From Helicobacter saguini (GTDB lineage Bacteria; Campylobacterota; Campylobacteria; Campylobacterales; Helicobacteraceae): 64,000 nt of DNA. Location: assembly GCF_000762875.2 (NCBI RefSeq), contig NZ_JRMP02000007.1:1-64000 (forward strand), given 5' to 3'. Below the pieces are notes generated by a model, which was not told the DNA's origin, ran no database searches, and worked only from the letters and a program-made list of their open reading frames with translations. Numbering within the stretch: position 1 is the first letter of the stretch; each line of letters begins with the position of its first letter. The position numbers and the translations under genes are program-made. Of this stretch, positions 26,602 to 36,852 are shown in pieces.

Positions 26602-27627
26602 CTAGATTCTATCCCTTGCCATTTTTTTAAGAGATTCTAAATCACTGCAAAAGCCGATACCCCACGGGATAAAATCTAGCTTTCGCTCTTTGACAAGGTT
26701 GCAATCAAGCTGACGCATACTCCCACTTGCCGCATTTCTAGGATTAGCAAAAAGCGGCTCACCACGCTCACCACGCTCCTTATTTAACATCTCAAAGATT
26801 TCTTTACGCATCACAACTTCGCCGCGGATTTCAATCTCGCCCTTAAAAGGAATGCGCTGCGGGATAGATTCTATCATCCGCGCATTTTGCGTCACAAGCT
26901 CGCCTACCTCGCCATCACCGCGCGTAGTCGCACTCACCAGCTCGCCATTTTTGTAATACAAATTAAGGCTCATCCCATCGTATTTTGGGCTAATACAAAA
27001 ACGCAAATTGTTGATATTTATGGAATCTTGGGCGATATTTTGACTTTTATCGCTAGAAAATAGGCTAGATTCTGTATTTTTAGAATCTTTGTTAAAAAAT
27101 AAATTAGATTCTATATTTTTCTTAGAATCTTGAATCTTAGATTCTATATTTTCGTTGTTTTTATTGAATCTAGATTCTATAGAATCTAATTTGTGCGTAG
27201 CAATTCTAGTATCATGCGTAAGATTCGCGGGTTGCGTAGATTTGAGCAAGGAGATAGAACTTTTAGGTTCATCGACGCCGCGAAAATCAAGCTCCCGCGA
27301 AGATTGCGCATGAGACGAATTGCGATTTAACGCATTTTGCAACTTAGTCATCCACTCTTTTAAATCGTTTTCATCAAACACATCCTCCAAACTCCACATC
27401 CGCTTTTTATGCGCATTTTTGCTAAAATCTTTTAGCACTTCACCGCCCACTTTACGCGTTGGCGAGTTAGATTCTATATCGTTTGGATGTGCCGTCTCGT
27501 AAGCTTCCACCTGCTTATAAAGTGCGTCATACTCGCTATCACTAGCAATAGGATTGTCCAACTCATAATAATGCTTCGCCCATAAATTCAACTTTTCTAC
27601 CGCATTTTTATATTCTTGTAACGTCAT
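26602..27627 (-). pseudogene. ligA: Truncated NAD-dependent DNA ligase, cut at a palindrome
   Basis: The start at 27627 follows AAAAGGTAGTGGAG. The protein has the Ia NMN-binding domain and the first part of the adenylation domain, including the nucleotide-accepting lysine (SPKYDGMSLNLYY) and NPRNAASGSMRQLD, but ends after IPWGIGFCSDLESLKKMARDRI. Intact LigA is about 650-700 residues. Missing here are nucleotidyltransferase motifs IV and V, the OB fold, zinc finger, HhH and BRCT domains. The stop TAG is contributed by a TAGAATCTAGATTCTA palindrome. Fourteen in-frame codons after it (MILSESGDILQLVD, to 26551) resemble a BRCT C-terminal end, suggesting an internal deletion. A 105-residue repeat-derived insert precedes the catalytic lysine. 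Confidence 0.85.
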
Positions 27628-27743
27628 CTCCACTACCTTTTAGATTCTATAACGCATAAGTTTTTACTAAAAAAGCTAATTATACTAATATTAAATCTAA
27701 AAAGTTTACAAAATACAATTTTTTATGTTGCAAACACAAAACA

Positions 27744-28505
27744 TCAACCAAATTTACCTTGCACGTAGTCGCGGGTGCGTTCATCTTTTGCCTTGCCAAA
27801 GATTTTTTTAGTATCATCATATTCTATTACTTCGCCAAGCAAGAAAAATGCGGTTTTATCGCTAATTCTAAGGGCTTGTTGCATATTGTGCGTTACGATT
27901 ATGATTGTATATTCTTTTTTGAGTTTATCGACTAGCTCTTCGATTTTCAGTGTAGAAATAGGGTCTAGGGCAGAAGTTGGCTCATCCATTAAGATTACAT
28001 CAGGGCTTACGGCAATAGTTCTAGCGATACAAAGCCTTTGCTGCTGCCCGCCACTAAGGCTTAAAGCCGATTGCTTTAATCTATCCTTTAAATCTTTCCA
28101 TAGCCCTACATCTTTAAGGCTCTCTTCTACCAAATTATCTAGCAAATCCTTTTGCTTAATGCCATGCGTTTTAGGACCAAAGACAAGATTATCATAAATG
28201 CTCATAGGAAAAGGGTTTGGCTTTTGAAACACCATACCGACTTTCTTTCGCAGCAAATTCACATCGCACTTTTTGCTATAAATATTATTGCCATCATATA
28301 GAATCTTCCCTACGATGCGACATCCATCCACTAAATCATTCATACGATTTAGGCTTTTTATAAATGTGCTTTTCCCACATCCACTAGGACCGATAAATGC
28401 GGTAACTTCGCCCTTGTCAATATCCATATTGATATTTTTGAGTGCATGAAAATCGCCATAATACAAATTCATATCTTTTATACTAAAACTAAGTTTTTTA
28501 TCCAT
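27744..28505 (-). CDS. pstB: Phosphate ABC transporter ATPase PstB
   Basis: This is a 253-residue ABC ATPase with Walker [10 protein letters not shown] (residues 39-47), the signature [16 protein letters not shown], Walker [14 protein letters not shown] and the switch His in [11 protein letters not shown]. The PstB-specific reading is supported by the upstream pstA and by segments such as [17 protein letters not shown]. It powers high-affinity phosphate import. No pstC, pstS or phoU is present in the surrounding 20 kb. The start follows AAAAGGAAAGACA; 13 bp separate it from pstA. Confidence 0.93.
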   Translation of the reverse strand: MDKKLSFSIKDMNLYYGDFHALKNINMDIDKGEVTAFIGPSGCGKSTFIKSLNRMNDLVDGCRIVGKILYDGNNIYSKKCDVNLLRKKVGMVFQKPNPFPMSIYDNLVFGPKTHGIKQKDLLDNLVEESLKDVGLWKDLKDRLKQSALSLSGGQQQRLCIARTIAVSPDVILMDEPTSALDPISTLKIEELVDKLKKEYTIIIVTHNMQQALRISDKTAFFLLGEVIEYDDTKKIFGKAKDERTRDYVQGKFG

Positions 28506-28518
28506 TGTCTTTCCTTTT

Positions 28519-29361
28519 TTATGCTTTTGTTAGCCGTCTAGCTATAAAATTCGCGCAAATATTTATGATTAGCACGATTACGATTAGCACCATAGCCGTG
28601 CTATAGGCTTCATTTATGTGCAAGCCTTCGCTTGAAATAGTATACATATGCACACTTAATGTCGCGCCAGAATCAAATAGCCCGGCAACTTGCGGCACAG
28701 CCCCTGATGTATAAAGCAGTGCGGCTGATTCGCCAACGATTTTACCGATAGATAGAATCACACCTGCTAAGATTCCCGGAAGTGCGGCAGGGACGATAAT
28801 AGAAAATATTGTGCGAAGTTTGCCAGCGCCCAAGGCAAAACTAGCTTCCCTAAAGCTCATAGGCACGGCTTTCAAGGCTTCCTGTCCGCTACGCAACACT
28901 AAAGGCAAAATCATAATAGATAGCGTCAAAGCCCCAGCCAAAAAGCTATTCCCCATTTTAAAATAAATCACAAATGCCAAGTAGCCAAAAAGCCCATACA
29001 CAATGCTAGGGATACCTACAAGCGTTTCCGCCGCGACACTTATTACTCCTACGATTTTATTTGTGCTTTTGCTATACTCATTCAAAAAAATCGCACCAAA
29101 GATTCCAAGTGGCACGGCAATAGCAAGGGAGAAAATGACCATATTTATCGTGTTAATAATCGCAGGCATCATGGAGACATTTTCGCTATTATATTCCCAC
29201 TCAAAAAGCCCAAGATTAAGGTATCCCACGCCCTTAATACAGATAAATCCTATCACAATGACAAAAATCGCTAATGTGCTAAAAATGCTAAATCTAAGCA
29301 GCAAGTAAAGCGTGAGTGAAACGCCATCTAGCCGCATCAAATCATCAAATTTTTCTCTCAT
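28519..29361 (-). CDS. pstA: Phosphate ABC transporter permease PstA
   Basis: This 280-residue inner-membrane permease has about six helices and the ABC permease EAA loop ([27 protein letters not shown]). The signature [21 protein letters not shown] is typical of PstA. It normally pairs with PstC to form the channel of the Pst importer, yet the 208 bp upstream hold no pstC. The start follows AAAAGGCTAGAGTT. Confidence 0.92.
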   Translation of the reverse strand: MREKFDDLMRLDGVSLTLYLLLRFSIFSTLAIFVIVIGFICIKGVGYLNLGLFEWEYNSENVSMMPAIINTINMVIFSLAIAVPLGIFGAIFLNEYSKSTNKIVGVISVAAETLVGIPSIVYGLFGYLAFVIYFKMGNSFLAGALTLSIMILPLVLRSGQEALKAVPMSFREASFALGAGKLRTIFSIIVPAALPGILAGVILSIGKIVGESAALLYTSGAVPQVAGLFDSGATLSVHMYTISSEGLHINEAYSTAMVLIVIVLIINICANFIARRLTKA

Positions 29362-29569
29362 AACTCTAGCCTTTTAGATTCCATAATTTCGAAAAGGTAG
29401 TATAAAAACCTTGTGTAAAATCACAATATTTGAAATGTAAAATGTGTGTAAAATAAAACTTAGTCTAGTCAATAGAATAAGAATTTTATATGCCTTTGGT
29501 AAGTTTATGTTTTGCGGAATTTAGATCTAAAAATCTAATAAAATATTATTGTTTGTATAAATTTAGAAT

Positions 29570-30529
29570 CTAGTTTTTATGTTTATGCAGGGCTTCGACA
29601 TAATTGATGGCTTGCAAGGCGGCTGTTGTGCCATCACCTGCGGCACATATCACTTGCTTTTGTGCATCAATTCTTAAATCACCAGCTGCAAAAAGCCCAG
29701 GCACACTTGTGTGCATTTTCAAATCCACGACAACATTCCCCCACTTATCCACATCACAAAGGAAACTGCCATCCTTTTGCTTTAGCACGGCGTTATTGAC
29801 CTCATAGCCGACAAACTCAAAAATTACAGGCACATTTAGAATCTTTTCAGCCCCGCTTTCCACATTTTTCAAACGCAGCGCATTCACACCCGCGTTATCC
29901 CCGCAAATCTCTTCTACCACAAAGGGCGTTAGAAACTCGATTTTTTCATTACTTCGCGCGTGCTCCAAAGTGATAGGCGCGGCGCGAAACTCACTTCGGC
30001 GATGTATCAAATACACTTTTGAAGCAAATTTGGTTAGATAAATCGCCTCCTCTACCGCGCTATCGCCGCCACCCAAGACCGCGACCTCCTTTTTCTTATA
30101 AAAAAAGGCATCGCAAGTCGCACAAGTGCTTACACCCCTGCCCCAAAACTCGCTCTCGCCCTTAATACCACTGCGGCGCGGACGCCCACCCGTGCAGACA
30201 ATCACGGATAAAGCCTCCGCTGTCATCTCGCCATTTCCCTCGTCATAGAAAATCTTAAAATGCTCGCCACTTTTTTCCACACGCGAGACCTCCGCCATCT
30301 TGTGCTTAAGCCCAAAGCGAAAGCACTGCTCTTGCCAAGGCGTCATAAAATCAATGCCTGATTGCACCGCGGCGACACCGGGGTAGTTTTCAATTTCGCT
30401 ACTGCCTGTGATTTGCCCACCGGGCGCACCTCGCTCAAACAATACAACATCTTTCAACCCGCCACGTGTGGCGTAAAGCCCAGCGGAAAGCCCAGCAGGA
30501 CCGCCACCTATAATTGCTAAATCTATCAT
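29570..30529 (-). CDS. trxB: Thioredoxin reductase
   Basis: This 319-residue FAD- and NADPH-binding flavoprotein has [17 protein letters not shown] (FAD site), the redox-active CATCDAFF, the NADPH site [15 protein letters not shown] and the C-terminal GLFAAGDLR with [16 protein letters not shown]. It reduces thioredoxin, encoded 320 bp upstream at 30852-31169. Both act in cytoplasmic thiol homeostasis and defence against peroxide. Confidence 0.96.
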   Translation of the reverse strand: MIDLAIIGGGPAGLSAGLYATRGGLKDVVLFERGAPGGQITGSSEIENYPGVAAVQSGIDFMTPWQEQCFRFGLKHKMAEVSRVEKSGEHFKIFYDEGNGEMTAEALSVIVCTGGRPRRSGIKGESEFWGRGVSTCATCDAFFYKKKEVAVLGGGDSAVEEAIYLTKFASKVYLIHRRSEFRAAPITLEHARSNEKIEFLTPFVVEEICGDNAGVNALRLKNVESGAEKILNVPVIFEFVGYEVNNAVLKQKDGSFLCDVDKWGNVVVDLKMHTSVPGLFAAGDLRIDAQKQVICAAGDGTTAALQAINYVEALHKHKN

Positions 30530-30659
30530 GTTAAACTCTTTTCTTTAAATACTAAATATTCTAACTTTTGGAATCTTAAGATTCTAAAATCTATAATCTA
30601 AAGGCATATTTTATTCTAAAAAATAGAATATTGTTTTGAAACCTTAACTTTTTACGATA

Positions 30660-30845
30660 GTTATAGAATCTAGATTCTATAAATTTCGCTTTGCGAACGC
30701 CTATTGCCCACCCACCGCCCTTTTTGATGAGTGGATAGAATCTAGATTCTAAACCATCGCTTTTTTAGTAGGGTGGTGGGTGAGCGATAGGATTCTAAAA
30801 ATATTTAAAACCTAAAAACCACACACTTTATAGAATCTAGATTCT
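30660..30845. repeat. Composite intergenic repeat between trxB and trxA
   Basis: Three TAGAATCTAGATTCTA palindromes occur near 30664, 30738 and 30832. Between them are GCCCACCCACCGCCCTT and its near-reverse-complement AGGGTGGTGGGTGAGCG, so the unit can form a large hairpin. The same modules recur at 48107-49112, 54930-55285 and in the AsmA-like ORF (10931-10955). The trxB-trxA gap (30530-30851) contains no gene. Confidence 0.8.
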
Positions 30846-30851
30846 AAAATC

Positions 30852-31169
30852 CTATAAAAACGCATTCAACTTTTCAACCAAAACAGCCTTTGTAGTCGCG
30901 CCAATAAGCGTATCCTTAATCTCGCCATTTTTCATTATCAAAATCGTAGGGATACTGCGAATGCCATAACGCGCACTAAGCTCCTCTTGCTCGTCAGTAT
31001 TGACCTTGCAAATGTTCGCCTTGCCCGCATACTCGCCAGCTAGCTCATCAATCACAGGGGCAATCATGCGACACGGACCACACCACGGCGCCCAAAAATC
31101 CACAAGCGACACGCCTTCTTTTACCACAGCATCGAAATTCTCATTAGTTAGCTCAATATAACCAGCCAT
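30852..31169 (-). CDS. trxA: Thioredoxin
   Basis: This is a 105-residue thioredoxin with the classic active site DFWAPWCGPCRMIAPV and the conserved cis-proline region RYGIRSIPTILIM. It is a general cytoplasmic disulfide reductant recycled by TrxB, encoded just downstream beyond a repeat cluster. The start follows AAGGAGAAAAAT. A -10 box (TATAAT, 31199-31204, minus strand) lies about 30 bp upstream of the start. Confidence 0.97.
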   Translation of the reverse strand: MAGYIELTNENFDAVVKEGVSLVDFWAPWCGPCRMIAPVIDELAGEYAGKANICKVNTDEQEELSARYGIRSIPTILIMKNGEIKDTLIGATTKAVLVEKLNAFL

Positions 31170-31198
31170 ATTTTTCTCCTTGAATTAAACATATACAA

Positions 31199-31204
31199 AT
31201 TATA
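31199..31204 (-). promoter_or_regulatory. trxA -10 box
   Basis: Minus-strand AGTTATAATTTG places a TATAAT about 30 bp before the trxA start codon, predicting a leader of about 22 nt that carries the AAGGAG ribosome binding site. No -35 box is evident, as is usual for this group. Confidence 0.5.
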
Positions 31205-31287
31205 ACTATAAATTTGTTAATTTTACAAAATAAAGTTATGAATAAATTTTATTATATAAAAATTAATTTTGTTTAAATATAAATTTT

Positions 31288-31920
31288 TTAATACAAATTA
31301 CTAAAAAATCTTTTAAGCTGCTCTAAAACTAAAGGAAATTTTGTATATCCCTCACTTTGCATAAAATGCCCACCGCTGCGTGTTTGGATAAAGTCACTAT
31401 CAAGATTACCCGCTAACTCATAGCTAAATTTTGTCGGCACGATGCTATCATCACGCGCGCTAATCACAAGCTTTTTACTACAAATATCGCGCAAACGCGT
31501 AAAATCAAAGCCAAAATCAATAAAATTATTTAGCATTTCTAAACCCTTAACGCGTGAGCAAAAGCCGCTAACTAAGATATATCCACCGATTTTAGATTCT
31601 ATAACTTTATTAGATTCTAAGTTATGATTTTTAGAATCTAGATTCTGCAAAGATTGCAAAAAATGCAACGTGCTAATAGTCCCCAAAGAATGCCCGACAA
31701 AATACGTATTAATATCCACGCCACCGATATTTAAAACCTGTGAAATCATAGAATCTAGCCACTCCTGCGGCTTAGGCTGCGTAGGATTTGGCAAGGGCAA
31801 AATATGGCTTTCCACGCCCATTTTCCCTAGCTCATTTTTAAGCCAAGGAAACCAATTTTTATCCACACCAGAATCGTATCCATGAATGATATACACGCGA
31901 TTTTTGCTGTCTAAAGCCAT
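31288..31920 (-). CDS. RBBP9/YdeN-type alpha/beta serine hydrolase
   Basis: This 210-residue protein has the RBBP9/YdeN family start VYIIHGYDSGVDKNWFPWLKNEL and the nucleophile elbow YFVGHSLGTISTLHFL (Ser in GHSLG). The C-terminal Asp and His lie in SARDDSIVPTKFS and TRSGGHFMQSEGY. The physiological substrate of this family is unknown. A short ESKI/DSKNHNLESN insert follows the elbow. The start follows AAAGGTTTAAC. Confidence 0.8.
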   Translation of the reverse strand: MALDSKNRVYIIHGYDSGVDKNWFPWLKNELGKMGVESHILPLPNPTQPKPQEWLDSMISQVLNIGGVDINTYFVGHSLGTISTLHFLQSLQNLDSKNHNLESNKVIESKIGGYILVSGFCSRVKGLEMLNNFIDFGFDFTRLRDICSKKLVISARDDSIVPTKFSYELAGNLDSDFIQTRSGGHFMQSEGYTKFPLVLEQLKRFFSNLY

Positions 31921-32012
31921 GTTAAACCTTTGAAAATAATAATAAAAATAGCAAAATTATATCTTTTTTCAAATATTTTTTGTAGCATTCTTAAAAAATA
32001 TAAAGGGACAAA

Positions 32013-32630
32013 ATGTTACCAATCGTAATAATGCCACAAATTTTAGAGCCATTTGCCAGCAAAAAATACAAAAAAAGTGGTGGAAATATCACAAAATTTA
32101 GTCCGCAAAATGTAGATTCTAAAAATATTTTGTGCTTTATAGGTGGCTTTGTGGATAGCCATTATTTGCTTATGTATAGGGCGTTTAGGCTGTCTTTGGA
32201 GCGTGAGTTTTGCATAAATAATGTGCGTGATTTTAATAGTATGTATATCACTTTTAATTGTTATGATTTTTTGCGTGATTTTATGCCGCGTGCGTTATCA
32301 AATGGCTTTAGATTCTATATTTTGGCACATAGTTGGGGGGCGAAAAATATTATTAGGTTATGTTTAAAGTATGATTTTAGCGTGGAATTTCTGCTTAGCC
32401 TTGATTGCGTTGGGCATTTTAAAATCACGCACCGACCGCAAAATATTAAGCTTTGGGAAAATATTTATATTAGCGATTTTAGCCTAGAATATTCACGTGC
32501 TAATCTAGCCGCGCTAATAGGACACGGACAGCAATTTATAAAATACGCAGATTTTAACATCGGCTTAACCCCCCCACATCACCACGCAAGTTTGCAAGAG
32601 ATGATAAATCAGTCAAGGTATTTTAATTAA
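32013..32630 (+). CDS. Alpha/beta hydrolase-like protein (205 aa)
   Basis: This 205-residue protein is not closely recognised. A hydrolase-like elbow FYILAHSWGAKNIIRL (Ser in HSWGA, about residue 108), preceded by a strand NILCFIGGFVDSHY, suggests an alpha/beta hydrolase. The acid may lie in LSLDCVGHF and the His in the C-terminal PPHHHASLQEM. It is smaller than typical esterases. It is read toward rarA, 74 bp away. The start follows AAAGGGACAAA. Confidence 0.6.
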   Translation: MLPIVIMPQILEPFASKKYKKSGGNITKFSPQNVDSKNILCFIGGFVDSHYLLMYRAFRLSLEREFCINNVRDFNSMYITFNCYDFLRDFMPRALSNGFRFYILAHSWGAKNIIRLCLKYDFSVEFLLSLDCVGHFKITHRPQNIKLWENIYISDFSLEYSRANLAALIGHGQQFIKYADFNIGLTPPHHHASLQEMINQSRYFN

Positions 32631-32704
32631 CCACTAACATGTTAAAATTAATAAAACTTTATGATTCTATTTTATATTTCAAAATTACATTTTAAAGGCA
32701 CAAA

Positions 32705-33895
32705 ATGCGCAATATCGCCCTTGAATTTCGTCCCAAAGACTTAGAATCTTTTGTCGGGCAGAGCCATTTATTAGGCAAAGGCGCGCCACTTAAAGCCATT
32801 TTAGATTCTAGCATTAAGGATAATAACCTGCCAAATCTAATCCTTTTTGGTCCGCCAGGCAGCGGGAAAACTAGCCTTGCCCTAATCGTTGCAAGGCTTA
32901 CAGAGCGCGAACTGCTAAGCTTTAATGCGACAAATTTTAAGCTAGAAAGCCTAAAAAAAGAGCTAGAAAAACATAAAAATAGCCTTTATAAGCCCATACT
33001 TTTTATCGATGAGGTGCATCGCTTAAATATCGCACAGCAGGAGTTTTTACTGCCCATTTTAGAGCGTGGCGATGTTAGTTTTATCGCGGCTAGCACGGAA
33101 AATCCTTACTTTGCACTAAGTCCAGCGTTAAGAAGTCGCACATTGTTATTTCAATTTAAGCCTTTGCAGAGCGAAGATTTGGCGATTTTATATGATAAAG
33201 TCGTGGCGAAATATCCGCCAAAAAGCGATTTTACGCAGGTCAAAGAGTGGCTTTTAAAAAAAAACACAGGCGATACACGCGCATTTTTAAACCTTTTGAG
33301 CGTTGCGTTGGATTTAGATTCTAATAACGCATTAAGCATTGAAAACTTAGAATCTATCACGCAAAATTCGCAAGGCGTAAAGTCCGCGGATACCCACTAC
33401 GACTACATTTCGGCGATGATAAAGTCCATTCGCGGAAGTGATGCGGACGCGGCTGTGTATTATTTGGCGTGCCTTATTCAAGCGGGCGAAAACCCCGAGT
33501 TTATCGCGCGCCGCTTGGTGATTTTAGCTAGTGAAGACATCGGCAATGCAAACCCAAATGCGTTAAATCTAGCCAACAGCGCGATGCAATCAGTCGCCAA
33601 AATCGGCTATCCAGAGGCGCGTATAATCCTGTCGCAATGCGTGATTTACCTAGCCAGCAGCCCCAAAAGCAATGCGGCGTATTTAGCCATAGACGCGGCT
33701 TTGCGTGATGTGAAATATCGTAGTGAGCCTATTCCGCCGCACCTTAAAACGCACTCAAAAGAGTATCTTTATCCGCACGATTTTGGTGGCTGGGTCAAAC
33801 AAATCTATCACAATGGCAAAAAATATGTGAAGCTTAAAAACATCGGCTTTGAGAAAACCCTAAGCGAGTGGCTTAATAAAATTAAAGGGAAGTGA
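32705..33895 (+). CDS. rarA: Replication-associated recombination protein RarA (MgsA)
   Basis: This 396-residue clamp-loader-like AAA+ ATPase has Walker A LILFGPPGSGKTSLAL (near residue 47), Walker B ILFIDEVHRLN and sensor STENPYFALSPALRSRT. The C-terminal tetramerisation region follows (NPEFIARRLVILASEDIGNANP, DFGGWVKQIY). RarA acts at stalled replication forks and interacts with SSB. The start follows TAAAGGCACAAA. Confidence 0.93.
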   Translation: MRNIALEFRPKDLESFVGQSHLLGKGAPLKAILDSSIKDNNLPNLILFGPPGSGKTSLALIVARLTERELLSFNATNFKLESLKKELEKHKNSLYKPILFIDEVHRLNIAQQEFLLPILERGDVSFIAASTENPYFALSPALRSRTLLFQFKPLQSEDLAILYDKVVAKYPPKSDFTQVKEWLLKKNTGDTRAFLNLLSVALDLDSNNALSIENLESITQNSQGVKSADTHYDYISAMIKSIRGSDADAAVYYLACLIQAGENPEFIARRLVILASEDIGNANPNALNLANSAMQSVAKIGYPEARIILSQCVIYLASSPKSNAAYLAIDAALRDVKYRSEPIPPHLKTHSKEYLYPHDFGGWVKQIYHNGKKYVKLKNIGFEKTLSEWLNKIKGK

Positions 33896-33913
33896 ATGAT
33901 AGAATCTTAGATT

Positions 33914-34174
33914 CTATATTTTCTTAGAATCTATATTATCCTTTTTCCATTGCAAGTAGTCTTCAAGGCGATTTATTGTATCTTTTAAATCTTTATTTTG
34001 CTTTTGCAAGTCTTTAATTTGAGAATCTTTAGAATCTACATAAGCTTTAGAATCTGTATTTTTCCCAAAAATTGTATTGACTAAAAAGTATAAAAACTTG
34101 AAAATGGCGATGATTACGCCCACGAAAATGCCGATTAACACTAAAAAAACTAGCACGCCTACTATGAATTTCAT
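33914..34174 (-). CDS. Small single-pass membrane protein with coiled coil
   Basis: This is an 86-residue protein with a hydrophobic N-terminal segment of about 30 residues (MKFIVGVLVFLVLIGIFVG...) followed by a hydrophilic region. The latter contains DSKAYVDSKDSQIKDLQKQ and a short coiled coil (DLKDTINRLEDYLQW). No family is recognised. It is convergent with rarA. The start follows TAAGGAAATGTT. Confidence 0.55.
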   Translation of the reverse strand: MKFIVGVLVFLVLIGIFVGVIIAIFKFLYFLVNTIFGKNTDSKAYVDSKDSQIKDLQKQNKDLKDTINRLEDYLQWKKDNIDSKKI

Positions 34175-34323
34175 AACATTTCCTTATAAAAAATTCTAAA
34201 AAATTACGCATAAAAATTTATGCAATTTTATCAAAAAACTAAGTTTTTTGCTAGAATCTAGTTTTTAAAAAGTGGCGATTTTCACGCCGCAAAACACATT
34301 TTTACAGAATCTAAAGGCGTAAA

Positions 34324-35337
34324 ATGCAAGAGCTAAAATCACAAATAAAAGATTCCATAAATAAATTAAAAGAAGTCGAAAATGCCGAGCTACTCGAGAC
34401 TTTGAGGGTTGAAATTAGCGGTAAAAAAGGCTTATTCACAAAAGCTTACGCAAAAATAGGCAAGTTAGAATCCGCCCTAAAAAAAGAAGTCGCAAGTGAG
34501 ATAAATGAGCTAAAAAAAGAGTTTGAGAGCATTTTTGAGGGCAAAAAAAGCGAGATTGAGGCAAAGATTTTAGAATCTAAGCTAAAAAGTGAGCGGCTAG
34601 ATTCTAGCCTTTTTAACGCATTTAGCGCGAGCCGTGCGGGTAGCATTCACCCTGTGTATTTGATGCGCGATATGATTATTGATTATTTTACTAGCCTTAA
34701 TTTTTCCTTGCAAGATGGCGGCTTTGTCGAGGATGATTTTCATAATTTTGAGGCGTTAAATATGCCAAAAAGCCACCCGGCGCGTGATATGCAGGACACT
34801 TTTTACTTTGCAGATTCTATGCTGCTTAGGACCCACACTAGCCCTATTCAAATTAGGACTATGGAAACGCACAAGCCGCCCATTCGAATGATATGCACGG
34901 GTGCGACCTTTCGGCGTGATTATGACTTAACGCACTCGCCGATGTTTCATCAGTGCGAAGGGCTTTTGGTTGAGAGCGGTGATAATATTAGCTTTGCAAA
35001 TTTGAAGGCGATTTTGGATGGCTTTGTAAAGCATATTTTTGGCGATGATGTAAGTTTGCGGTTTAGGTCGAGCTTTTTTCCATTTACAGAGCCGAGCGCT
35101 GAAGTGGATGTGAGCTGTATGTTTTGCAAGGGGGGTGGGTGTCGCGTTTGCTCTGGCACGGGATTTTTGGAGATTCTAGGTTGCGGGGTGGTAGATTCTA
35201 ATGTGTTTAAAGCCGTAGGATACGAAGATGTGAGCGGATATGCCTTTGGTATGGGCATTGAGCGACTTGCGATGCTAAAATGGGGGATAAATGATTTGCG
35301 TAGCTTTTATGAGACGGATTTGCGCACAAGGGTGTAG
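34324..35337 (+). CDS. pheS: Phenylalanyl-tRNA synthetase alpha subunit
   Basis: This 337-residue class II catalytic alpha subunit has an N-terminal coiled coil (about residues 1-90), then [37 protein letters not shown] and [14 protein letters not shown] (motif 2 region). The usual Cys cluster ([17 protein letters not shown]) and motif 3 ([14 protein letters not shown]) follow. It acts as an (alphabeta)2 heterotetramer with PheT. pheT is not the next gene here; a DUF2156 protein follows instead. Confidence 0.96.
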   Translation: MQELKSQIKDSINKLKEVENAELLETLRVEISGKKGLFTKAYAKIGKLESALKKEVASEINELKKEFESIFEGKKSEIEAKILESKLKSERLDSSLFNAFSASRAGSIHPVYLMRDMIIDYFTSLNFSLQDGGFVEDDFHNFEALNMPKSHPARDMQDTFYFADSMLLRTHTSPIQIRTMETHKPPIRMICTGATFRRDYDLTHSPMFHQCEGLLVESGDNISFANLKAILDGFVKHIFGDDVSLRFRSSFFPFTEPSAEVDVSCMFCKGGGCRVCSGTGFLEILGCGVVDSNVFKAVGYEDVSGYAFGMGIERLAMLKWGINDLRSFYETDLRTRV

Positions 35338-35434
35338 ATTCTAAAAATATGACCTTTATATTTATCAAACTTAAACAAACTTTGATAGAATCTGGCTTTT
35401 TATAGAATCTAATGAGAATCCAAAAAGGCGAATT

Positions 35435-36331
35435 ATGTCAAGTGAAATAAACTTCAAAGAAATAACGCTAGATGACAAGAAAATAATTAATCAATATTTA
35501 AAACAAGATAGCTTTATGATTTCGGATATTTCGTTTGGGAATCTCTTTATTTGGCGGCACGCACGGCTTATCGAGTATGCGATTTTGCATGATTGCTTGG
35601 TGATACAGACGACTTATAAGGGCGAAAATCCTTTTCTTTTTTTCCCTATCGGCGCGGGTGATAAGCTCTCCACACTTAAAAAATTAAAAAACTTTTATGA
35701 TAGCAAGGGCATTCCATTTTGTTTTCACTCGCTTGAAAAGCATAATTTGGAGATGCTGGAGAGCATTTTTGGCAGTGTGAAAAGCCACCTAAACCGCGAT
35801 AGGAGCGACTATATCTACCTAACGCAAAACCTAATTAGCCTTGCTGGACGCAAATATCATAAGAAAAAAAACCATTTGAACCGCTTTTTTGAGGAATATG
35901 CGGGGTTTAGTTTTGAGGAGATTAGTGCGGCGAATTTGAGCGATTTAAAGGCGGTGTGGGATGTGTGGAGTGGCGATATAGAATCTAGTGATGTTGGGCG
36001 GTTAAGTGAAAGTGTTGGCATTCGAGATGTGTTTGAGCATTACACGGAGCTTGGCTTTCGTGGGGGGCTGCTGCGTTTTGAGGGCAAGATTATCGCGTTT
36101 AGTTTTGGCGAGATTTTGAGTAGCGATATTTGCGTTATTCACATTGAAAAGGCGGATATTAACTATCGTGGCGCGTATCAGGCGATAAATCAGCAGCTTT
36201 TGTCGCATTGTTTTAGCGATGTAAAGTATGTAAATCGCGAGGAGGATTTAGGCATCGAGGGCTTACGCAAGGCGAAAATGTCGTATAATCCAGATATTAT
36301 TTTGGAAAAATTCGAAGCGGTGATAGGCTAG
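35435..36331 (+). CDS. DUF2156 family protein (GNAT-like aminoacyltransferase fold)
   Basis: This 298-residue protein of the DUF2156 type is related to the catalytic half of lysylphosphatidylglycerol synthases but is soluble. Features are the N-terminal TLDDKKIINQYL, the aromatic segment SFGNLFIWRH, and a GNAT-like core (GGLLRFEGKIIAFSFGE, IHIEKADINYRGAYQAINQQ) with the end VNREEDLGIEGLRKAKMSYNP that is conserved in the family. The substrate is unknown. It follows pheS by 97 bp on the same strand. Confidence 0.75.
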   Translation: MSSEINFKEITLDDKKIINQYLKQDSFMISDISFGNLFIWRHARLIEYAILHDCLVIQTTYKGENPFLFFPIGAGDKLSTLKKLKNFYDSKGIPFCFHSLEKHNLEMLESIFGSVKSHLNRDRSDYIYLTQNLISLAGRKYHKKKNHLNRFFEEYAGFSFEEISAANLSDLKAVWDVWSGDIESSDVGRLSESVGIRDVFEHYTELGFRGGLLRFEGKIIAFSFGEILSSDICVIHIEKADINYRGAYQAINQQLLSHCFSDVKYVNREEDLGIEGLRKAKMSYNPDIILEKFEAVIG

Positions 36332-36447
36332 ATTCTATAGAATTCTTAAGAGTTTTTAAGTATTTAAAAAAGAGTAAAAATATAGAATCTAAGGGCAAAA
36401 AAATTATTTTTTTTAGAATCTTTATTGTTTTTTAAGCTATTTGTAAA

Positions 36448-36453
36448 TATAAT
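36448..36453 (+). promoter_or_regulatory. atpE -10 box
   Basis: TATAAT lies 70 bp before the atpE start, in a leader of about 65 nt with the GAAAGGATTTAGT ribosome binding site. The context TTGTAAATATAATAAC is typical of vegetative promoters in this group. Confidence 0.5.
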
Positions 36454-36522
36454 AACAACTATGCTTTAAAAGTAGGGGGCATATCCGAAATTGGCATAAG
36501 TTTATTTTTGAAAGGATTTAGT

Positions 36523-36852
36523 ATGAAAAAACTGCTTGTTTTGTTTTTTACATGCGTAGGATTTGCGTTTGCGGCGGCTAGCACTAGCGGCGATATTACA
36601 GGGGCGGACTTGGTTATGGGCTTGTCAGTCCTTGCGGGTGTCGTGGGCTTGGGTATTGCGGCACTTGGTGGTGCGATAGGTATGGGTCATGCGGCTTCTG
36701 CTGCGATTTCTGGGACTGCTAGAAACCCTGCACTTGGCTCAAAACTGCAAACTACGATGTTTATCGCTATCGCTCTAATCGAAGCGCAAGTTATTTATAC
36801 GCTTGTTTTTGCGATTATTGCGATTTATGTTAATCCGTATTTGGCAGCATAG
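36523..36852 (+). CDS. atpE: ATP synthase F0 subunit c
   Basis: The start at 36523 (MKKLLVLFF) follows GAAAGGATTTAGT; the longer TTG start at 36508 lies inside the ribosome binding site region. The 109-residue proteolipid has an extra N-terminal hydrophobic leader, as in Helicobacter, then two helices with the glycine-rich GIAALGGAIGMGHAA and the polar loop ARNPALGSKLQ. The ion-binding Glu is in ALIEAQVIYTLV. It forms the rotor ring. It is unlinked to other atp genes here, as in Helicobacter. Confidence 0.95.
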   Translation: MKKLLVLFFTCVGFAFAAASTSGDITGADLVMGLSVLAGVVGLGIAALGGAIGMGHAASAAISGTARNPALGSKLQTTMFIAIALIEAQVIYTLVFAIIAIYVNPYLAA

